Shown here piece by piece: positions 5,098-9,449 of a stretch of DNA of 9,449 nt. Both the position numbers and the translations under genes were made by a program. Within the stretch, counting starts at the first letter, position 1; each line of letters begins with the position of its first letter. Origin of the DNA: JABFRZ01 sp031413955 (GTDB taxonomy: Bacteria > Planctomycetota > UBA1135 > GCA-002686595); contig JANOGB010000529.1 of assembly GCA_031413955.1 (NCBI GenBank), positions 1 through 9,449 on the forward strand, written 5' to 3'. The notes under the pieces were generated by a model, which made no database searches, was not told the origin of the DNA, and saw nothing but the letters and a program-made list of their open reading frames with translations.

Positions 5098-5919
5098 TCA
5101 GCGTCCCTGGAACTTGGCGGGGCGTTTCTGCACGAAGGCGGCGATGCCCTCCTTCGCGTCGGCCGAGGCAAAGAGCTTGGCCTGCAGCTCGCGCTCGAGG
5201 GCGAGGCCCGCCTCGAGCGGGAGCTCGAGCCCCGTTTGCACCGCGCGCTTGATGTGCCCGACGGCCATGGCGGCCTTCTTCGGCGTGCAATAGCCGCGCG
5301 CGAGCTCGAGCACCTGCGCGAGGAAGCCGCTCTCGTCCTGCGCGTCGAGCACGCGGTTCACGAGCCCGAGGCGTTCCGCGGTCTCGTAGTCGAAGAGCTC
5401 GCCGCCGGCCATCAGCTCGATCGCCTTCGACTTGCCTACCACGCGCGCCAGACGTTGCGTGCCGCCCGTGCCCGGCAAGACGCCGAGCGTGATCTCGGGC
5501 AACCCACACTTGCCCGAGCCCTTGCGCGCAAAGCGCATGTCCGCCGCGAGCGCGATCTCGAGCCCGCCGCCGACGCAGTGGCCACCCAGCGCCGCGAGCA
5601 CGAGCTTGGGAGTGTTCTCCAGGCGCAGCAGCGTCTCGTTCGCGTGCAGGCAGAAGCTGTACTTGAAGGTCGGCGTGACCGCATCGAGCATCGCGATGTC
5701 GGCCCCGGCGCAGAAGAACTTCTCGCCTGCCCCGGCCAACACGATCACCTGCACCGCATCGTCGAAGCGCGCGCGCAGGATCGCCTCGTCCAGGTCGCGC
5801 ATCATCTCGTACGAGTACCCGTTGGCGGGCGGGTTCGTGAGCGTGAGCAGGGCGACGCCGCCGTCGGTGGCGTAGGTCACCTTGCCGTTGGGCATCGGCT
5901 GGGGCGTCGAGAGGCTCAT
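5098..5919 (-). CDS. Enoyl-CoA hydratase/isomerase family protein (crotonase fold, 273 aa)
   Basis: The enzyme adds water to trans-2-enoyl-CoA in the cytoplasm to give 3-hydroxyacyl-CoA, the substrate of the dehydrogenase two genes downstream. Oxyanion-hole segments are KFFCAGADI (67-75) and GGHCVGGGLEIALAAD (112-127). Both catalytic glutamates of true hydratases are present: Glu121 in GGGLEIA and Glu142 in GLPEITLGVLPGTGGTQRL. This favours hydratase over isomerase or dehalogenase members. The C-terminus ends AFVQKRPAKFQGR, typical of the family, and length is normal. The ATG at 5919 has no strong ribosome site; Met9 is an alternative but is no better supported. It is the first gene of the minus-strand cluster, divergent from the amidase gene, with the hairpin repeat just after its stop. 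Downstream genes may be read through the hairpin or from their own promoter. Confidence 0.95.
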   Translation of the reverse strand: MSLSTPQPMPNGKVTYATDGGVALLTLTNPPANGYSYEMMRDLDEAILRARFDDAVQVIVLAGAGEKFFCAGADIAMLDAVTPTFKYSFCLHANETLLRLENTPKLVLAALGGHCVGGGLEIALAADMRFARKGSGKCGLPEITLGVLPGTGGTQRLARVVGKSKAIELMAGGELFDYETAERLGLVNRVLDAQDESGFLAQVLELARGYCTPKKAAMAVGHIKRAVQTGLELPLEAGLALERELQAKLFASADAKEGIAAFVQKRPAKFQGR

Positions 5920-6017
5920 GCGCGCGGCTCGGGGGACGAGAAAAGGGCCGATGTTCTAGCAGAAAGCGCGGCAGCGTAGCATCGCGGGCCCGCGTCACTC
6001 CCCCCTGCGAGGTCGTC
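5920..6017. promoter_or_regulatory. 98-bp divergent promoter region (hydratase / amidase)
   Basis: Two genes start here in opposite directions, so promoters for both should lie in this stretch. A perfect palindrome CGCGGGCCCGCG (5983-5994) lies 23 bases before the amidase ATG; in GC-rich DNA this may be chance. GAGGT (6009-6013) is the likely amidase ribosome site. I find no convincing sigma-70 boxes. Confidence 0.45.
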
Positions 6018-7640
6018 ATGCTGCTCTGCCTCTGTCTCGTGCTGCTCCAAGACACGGCCAAGCCCGCCGAGGAACCCGCCTTCGGCGCGCTGGAGGTCGG
6101 CATCGCGGCCGACGTGAACGGACTCCACTTCAGCGAGAAGGAGCTCGAGCTGATGCTGCCGGACGTGCTCGAGCGCCTGAAGGAGTTCGAAAAGCTGCGC
6201 GCGGTGCCGCTGACGAACGACGTCGTGCCGGCGCTCTACTTTCATCCGGATCCAACGCGGCAAGGGCGCGGCGAGCCAGCGCGGATCCCGCCCTTCCAGG
6301 GCGGGCACAGCTTCGATTCGAAGCCCGTAGACCTGGAAGACCTTGCCTACGCCGACGTCGAGACCCTACGGGTCCAGATCGACGAGGAAGGCGTCTCCTG
6401 CGTCGAGCTGACGAAGATGTACCTCGCGCGGCTGAAGCGTCTCGACGAGAAGCTGCACTGCGTCGTCACGCTGACCGAGGAACGCGCCTTGCGCCAGGCA
6501 GGAGAGCTCGACCGCGAGCTTGCAGCCGGCAAGCGACGGAGCACGTTGCACGGGATCCCGTGGGTCGCGAAGGACCTGCTGGCGGTCAAGGGCTACCCCA
6601 CGACCTGGGGCACGCCACCGTACAGGGAGCAAGTCCTCGATCACGACGCCGCCGCGGTCGAGAGGCTCGACGCAGCGGGCGCCGTCCTCATCGCCAAGGT
6701 CTCACTGGGAGAACTCGCGTGGGGAGACGTCTGGTTCGGCGGCCAGACGCGCAATCCCTGGAAGCTCGACCGGGGTTCGAGCGGTTCCTCCGCCGGCTCG
6801 GCCTCGGCGGTCGCGGCTGGCTGTGCCGCCTTCGGGATCGGCTCGGAGACCTACGGCTCGATCATCTCGCCCTCCACGGCCTGCGGGAATTCGTCCTTGC
6901 GACCGACCTTCGGGCGTGTGAGCCGCTACGGCGCGATGACCCTGTGCTGGTCGCTGGACAAGCTCGGACCGATCTGTCGTTCCGCCGCGGACGCGCTCTA
7001 CGTCTTCGACGCGATCCACGGTGCGGATCCGCGCGATCCCACGACGATCACCGCTCCATTCGCACCGCCCTGGGAGGACCTCGAGGGCGTAAAGATCGGA
7101 GTTCCGCAGGGCGCTTTCGAGGGCGACGGAGCACGCTGCAAGCACGTGCTCGAGGAATTGAAGACTCGGGGAATCGAGCTGGTCGAAATCGAGCTCCCGA
7201 AGTACCCCGTCGACGAGATGATGATCGTGCTCGCGGCCGAGGCGGGCGCGGCCTTCGACGACTTCTCGCGCAGCGACAAGGACGACCAGATGGTGCGCCA
7301 GACGCGCGACGCCTGGCCCAACGTGTTCCGCCAGGCCGAGCTCATCCCGGCCGTCGATTACATCCGCGCCAATCGCTTGCGCACGCTGCTCATCGCCGAC
7401 TACGAGAAGGCGCTGGCCGGCGTGAAAGCGCTCGTCTACCCGAGCTTCTTCGGCTCGCTCGTCGCCGCGACCAACCTCTCCGGCCAGCCGACCTTCGTTG
7501 CACCCTGCGGATTCAACGACGACGGCACGCCCTACAGCATCTCATTCACGGGGAAGCTCTTCGGCGACGGGGACGTGCTGACCGTGGCGATGCTCTGGCA
7601 GAGAGCCACCGACTACCACGAGCGCCATCCGAAGCTGTAG
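6018..7640 (+). CDS. Exported amidase-signature family hydrolase (540 aa)
   Basis: This is a hydrolase of amide bonds with the Ser-cisSer-Lys triad of the amidase-signature family (GatA, fatty-acid amide hydrolase, peptide amidase). Lys185 is in PWVAKDLLAVKG, the cis-Ser is Ser257 within GSSGSSAGSASAVAAG, and the nucleophile is Ser281 in ETYGSI, the same 24-residue spacing as in GatA. Other family marks are GGQTRNPW and LRPTFGRVSRYGAM. An N-terminal extension of about 100 residues precedes the core (LYFHPDP, then VDLEDLAYADVETLRVQI), as I recall from a subfamily of 500-600-residue environmental amidases rather than GatA itself. The first ten residues (MLLCLCLVLL) followed by QDTAKPAEEP look like a short signal sequence, though without a positive n-region; Cys4 or Cys6 could mean a lipoprotein. 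GAGGT precedes the ATG at good spacing. The substrate is unknown. A stand-alone metabolic role is more likely than tRNA amidation because no gatB or gatC is nearby. Confidence 0.93.
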   Translation: MLLCLCLVLLQDTAKPAEEPAFGALEVGIAADVNGLHFSEKELELMLPDVLERLKEFEKLRAVPLTNDVVPALYFHPDPTRQGRGEPARIPPFQGGHSFDSKPVDLEDLAYADVETLRVQIDEEGVSCVELTKMYLARLKRLDEKLHCVVTLTEERALRQAGELDRELAAGKRRSTLHGIPWVAKDLLAVKGYPTTWGTPPYREQVLDHDAAAVERLDAAGAVLIAKVSLGELAWGDVWFGGQTRNPWKLDRGSSGSSAGSASAVAAGCAAFGIGSETYGSIISPSTACGNSSLRPTFGRVSRYGAMTLCWSLDKLGPICRSAADALYVFDAIHGADPRDPTTITAPFAPPWEDLEGVKIGVPQGAFEGDGARCKHVLEELKTRGIELVEIELPKYPVDEMMIVLAAEAGAAFDDFSRSDKDDQMVRQTRDAWPNVFRQAELIPAVDYIRANRLRTLLIADYEKALAGVKALVYPSFFGSLVAATNLSGQPTFVAPCGFNDDGTPYSISFTGKLFGDGDVLTVAMLWQRATDYHERHPKL

Positions 7641-7691
7641 GCTCCGCTCCGTCGGCCGAACCGGCCACCCCACCGTCCCAAGGAGGATTCG

Positions 7692-8261
7692 ATGGTTTCC
7701 CTGCTCGATCTCTGGCTGCCGATCCTGCTCTCGGCGGTGTTCGTGTTCGTGGTCAGCTCGGTCATCCACATGGCGCTCCCGATTCACAAGGGCGACATGA
7801 AGAAGCTGCCAGGTGAGGACAAGCTCATGGCGGCGATGCGCGCCGAGAAGGTCGCGCCGGGGGCGTACATGTTCCCCTGCGCCGGCTCGATGAAGGAGAT
7901 GGGCACGCCGGAGATGATCGCCAAGCTGAACCAGGGCCCCGTCGGAAACATGACGGTCCTGCCGAACGGCCCGTGGGCGATCGGGAAGTCGCTCGCGCAG
8001 TGGTTCGTGCTCTCGCTCGGGATCGGAGCCTGTGCCGGCTACAGCGCGGGGATCGTGCTCGGCCCGGGTGCCGATGCGATGACCGTCTTCCGCCTGACGA
8101 GCACGGCCGCGCTGCTCGGCTACTCCTTCTCGCACGTGCAGGACTCGATCTGGAAGGGGCTCTCCTGGGGCATCAGCGCGAAGTTCGTGTTCGACGGCCT
8201 CTTGTACGCGCTCGCCACAGGCGCGACCTTCGCGTGGATGTGGCCGGGCGCGGGCGCCTGA
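7692..8261 (+). CDS. Conserved multi-pass membrane protein of unknown function (189 aa)
   Basis: Four hydrophobic segments are predictable by eye: about 4-26 (LLDLWLPILLSAVFVFVVSS), 101-125 (SLAQWFVLSLGIGACAGYSA), 131-150 and 166-185. Between the first and second is a soluble loop of about 75 residues with conserved-looking motifs: HMALPIHKGDMKKLPGEDKL, then YMFPCAGSMKEMGTPEM and GPVGNMTVLPNGP. I recall a widespread uncharacterised bacterial family with this HKGDxKKLP...PGxYMFPC pattern, but no function is known to me. The ATG at 7692 follows AGGAGG (7681-7686) by five bases. It lies 51 bases after the amidase in the same direction, so the two may be co-transcribed. It is convergent with nnrE, with only 15 bases between the stops. 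Confidence 0.88.
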   Translation: MVSLLDLWLPILLSAVFVFVVSSVIHMALPIHKGDMKKLPGEDKLMAAMRAEKVAPGAYMFPCAGSMKEMGTPEMIAKLNQGPVGNMTVLPNGPWAIGKSLAQWFVLSLGIGACAGYSAGIVLGPGADAMTVFRLTSTAALLGYSFSHVQDSIWKGLSWGISAKFVFDGLLYALATGATFAWMWPGAGA

Positions 8262-8276
8262 GGCGACCGCCGGGAC

Positions 8277-8966
8277 TCACGCCCCCGCGCCCGCGATCCA
8301 CGGACGCGGGATGCCGATCTCGGCCACCACGACCAGGCCGCAGAGCTCCGGGCCGCGCCCGCGCGCGAAGCCGGGCTTGCGAGCCACGAAGGTGACCGTC
8401 AGCGCGGCGCGCACGGCCGCGCCGAGCTCGGCCCCCGTGTCGGCGTCGAGCCCGCTCGGCACGTCGACCGCGAGCACCGGCCGCCGGCAGGCGTTGACTT
8501 CCCGGATCGCAGCCAGCCACGGCTCGCCGAGGCGCTGGTCGAGTCCCGTGCCGAAGAGCGCGTCGACGACCAGCTCGGCGTGCGCGAGGCGCGGAGCCAG
8601 TCGAGCCACGTCGCTCGGCGTCTCGACCGGCTCCAGCACCTGCCCCAGGCCGCGCCAGAGGCGCAGGTTCGTCGTGAAGTCGGGCGTGGCTGTCTCGAGC
8701 TTGGCGCGCGGTCCCACGAAGACCGCACTCACCTTCACATCGCGATTCCAGAGCGTGCGCGCGATCACGAGCCCATCGCCGCCGTTGTTGCCCGGTCCGC
8801 ACAAGACGAGCACGGGCCCGCGCGCGCCGCCGAGCAGACGCAGCGCTTCCTCGGCGCAGGCCCGGCCGGCGTTCTCCATCAGCAGCACGGAGGGGATGCC
8901 GTACTCCTCGATCGCGCGCCGGTCGAGCGCGCGCACGGCGGCGCGGGAGAGGACGAGCTCGCACAC
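8277..8966 (-). CDS. nnrE: NAD(P)H-hydrate epimerase, single-domain (YjeF N-terminal type, 229 aa)
   Basis: A metabolite-repair enzyme that interconverts R and S forms of hydrated NADH/NADPH so that a dehydratase can restore the cofactor. Motifs are LMENAGRACAEEAL, VLCGPGNNGGDGLVIARTL (nucleotide-binding loop), LVVDALFGTGLD, with the catalytic-region Asp, and VDVPSGLDADTG. All match the YjeF N-terminal domain over its whole usual length. The C-terminal ADP-dependent dehydratase (NnrD) found in many bacterial fusions is absent, so that partner must be elsewhere. I chose the GTG at 8966 because the protein then begins MCELVLSRAAVRALDRRAIE, matching family N-termini, with a G-rich AGGATCGGGGG upstream. 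A TTG at 9002 in frame would add 12 low-complexity residues. The gene is monocistronic here, followed by the convergent membrane-protein gene and preceded by the repeat block. Confidence 0.94.
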   Translation of the reverse strand: MCELVLSRAAVRALDRRAIEEYGIPSVLLMENAGRACAEEALRLLGGARGPVLVLCGPGNNGGDGLVIARTLWNRDVKVSAVFVGPRAKLETATPDFTTNLRLWRGLGQVLEPVETPSDVARLAPRLAHAELVVDALFGTGLDQRLGEPWLAAIREVNACRRPVLAVDVPSGLDADTGAELGAAVRAALTVTFVARKPGFARGRGPELCGLVVVAEIGIPRPWIAGAGA

Positions 8967-9020
8967 GGCCCCCGATCCTGCGCGCGCGCGCGCCGGGATC
9001 AAGTCTCTTTCAGGACGAGC

Positions 9021-9203
9021 TCAGCGCGGGCTCTCGCCCGCAACCCAAACACACCGCGGAGACGCGGAGGGCGCGGAGCCTCGCGGAGGAGGAAGAATGG
9101 GCCTGCGGATCGTCGACTCTCGGAGAGCCGGTGCCCCGCTGACCTCTTCCTCCGCGTCCTCCGTGTCTCCGCGGTGCGTTTTCCTCCGCTCCGCTGATCC
9201 TCG
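9021..9203. repeat. Composite hairpin repeat, unit B
   Basis: The unit starts with a small hairpin (GCGGGC, TCTC loop, GCCCGC; 9026-9041), then CAACCCAA, then a long imperfect stem. Arms 9053-9070 and 9158-9175 pair over 18 bases except one position. They enclose a right-arm-proximal GGAAGA/TCTTCC extension and the core GGATCGTCGACTCTCGGAGA (starting 9107). The unit ends near GCTGATCCTCG. It has no open reading frame of its own; the apparent peptides come from repeated GGAGG/CACGGAG motifs. It lies upstream of nnrE (minus strand), so it may hold that gene's promoter, though none is recognisable. Confidence 0.85.
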
Positions 9204-9233
9204 CGCCAGGCGACGACTCTCCGGAATGGAAGA

Positions 9234-9431
9234 TCAGCGCGGGCTACGCCCGCAACCCAAGCCAACCACAGAGGCGCAGAGGGCGCGGAGCCTCACAGAG
9301 GGAGAATGAGAAAAGGGGCCTCCGGATCGTCGACTCCCGGAGAGCCGAAGCCCCGGAGGCCCCATCCTCTCTGGATTCTCCCTCCGTGCGTCTCTGCGTC
9401 CTCTGCGCCTCTGTGGTCCTGCTGATTCTTG
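9234..9431. repeat. Composite hairpin repeat, unit C, same orientation as unit B
   Basis: The organisation matches unit B: small hairpin (GCGGGC, TAC loop, GCCCGC; 9239-9253), CAACCCAA, outer arms 9265-9307 and 9375-9417 (38 of 43 positions complementary), core GGATCGTCGACTCCCGGAGA (starting 9324) and an end near GCTGATTCTTG. An additional perfect 11-bp inner stem (9315-9325 with 9353-9363, GGGGCCTCCGG) brackets the core and is only vestigial in unit B. The arms share the CACAGAGGC motif with the copy in the metabolic cluster. The remaining 18 bases to the window end show nothing recognisable. Confidence 0.85.
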
Positions 9432-9449
9432 CTCAGCCAACAAGCGGTT

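Noticed and set aside
3923..6103. A single 726-codon minus frame apparently joining a hydratase-region protein to the oxidoreductase
   Set aside because: The N-terminal part is an out-of-frame shadow of the hydratase plus translated repeat; the oxidoreductase starts at 4957 after a good AGGAGG.
6560..7816. A 418-codon plus-strand frame inside the amidase gene
   Set aside because: It overlaps the amidase in another frame, is Arg-rich and motif-free, while the amidase frame carries the whole catalytic signature.
8967..9002. TTG start of nnrE at 9002
   Set aside because: It would add 12 Ala/Arg-rich residues not seen in the family; the GTG at 8966 gives the expected N-terminus.
9021..9431. CRISPR array
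   Set aside because: Only two long units, each internally palindromic, with no short identical repeats at regular spacing and no cas genes nearby.
9003..9449. Short frames in the right-end repeat block
   Set aside because: They are translations of CACAGAGG/CACGGAGG-type arms (peptides like QRHREH or LCASVV) seen on both strands; no ribosome sites or protein-like features.
1..9449. tRNA, rRNA or transposase genes
   Set aside because: No cloverleaf, rRNA-like stretch or transposase motif was seen on either strand; the repeats carry no coding capacity.

Overview
The window is GC-rich DNA with strong G/C third-position preference. It carries ten protein genes, two of them coupled to a third gene's remains at the left edge, and three copies of a hairpin-forming dispersed repeat. 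The combination of an exported amidase of an environmental-bacterium family, contractile-injection-system and LuxR-type regulatory genes, and CACAGAGG-type repeats suggests a free-living Gram-negative bacterium. Planctomycetota or a myxobacteria-like lineage are my best guesses, but nothing here proves the phylum.

Left part (1-1452, minus strand). The window opens inside a gene whose N-terminus matches DUF4255/Pvc16, a tail-terminator-type protein of extracellular contractile injection systems. Its GTG start overlaps the stop of a 121-residue receiver-like protein that lacks most phosphorylation-site residues. Upstream of that is a full-length NarL/LuxR-type response regulator with a promoter region holding a perfect 14-bp palindrome and a perfect 12-bp tandem repeat. 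The simplest reading is the regulatory head of an injection-system locus that continues leftward out of the window.

Middle part (1766-5919, minus strand). This is a tight gene cluster running enoyl-CoA hydratase, zinc-type quinone oxidoreductase, 3-hydroxyacyl/3-hydroxybutyryl-CoA dehydrogenase, then two single-pass membrane proteins of unknown function. The last four genes overlap by 4, 1 and 4 bases, so they are probably translationally coupled. A perfect 23-bp hairpin repeat separates the hydratase from the rest. The enzymes suggest fatty-acyl-CoA or short-chain acyl-CoA oxidation; the reason for coupling two membrane proteins to them is unknown.

Right part (6018-8966). Divergent from the hydratase is an exported amidase-signature enzyme, followed by a four-helix membrane protein of unknown function. 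Convergent with these is nnrE, the NAD(P)H-hydrate epimerase repair enzyme. The final ~430 bp has no gene. It holds two head-to-tail copies of a composite repeat: a small GC hairpin, then a long outer stem enclosing a nearly invariant 24-bp core. Stem positions differ between the copies in a compensatory way.
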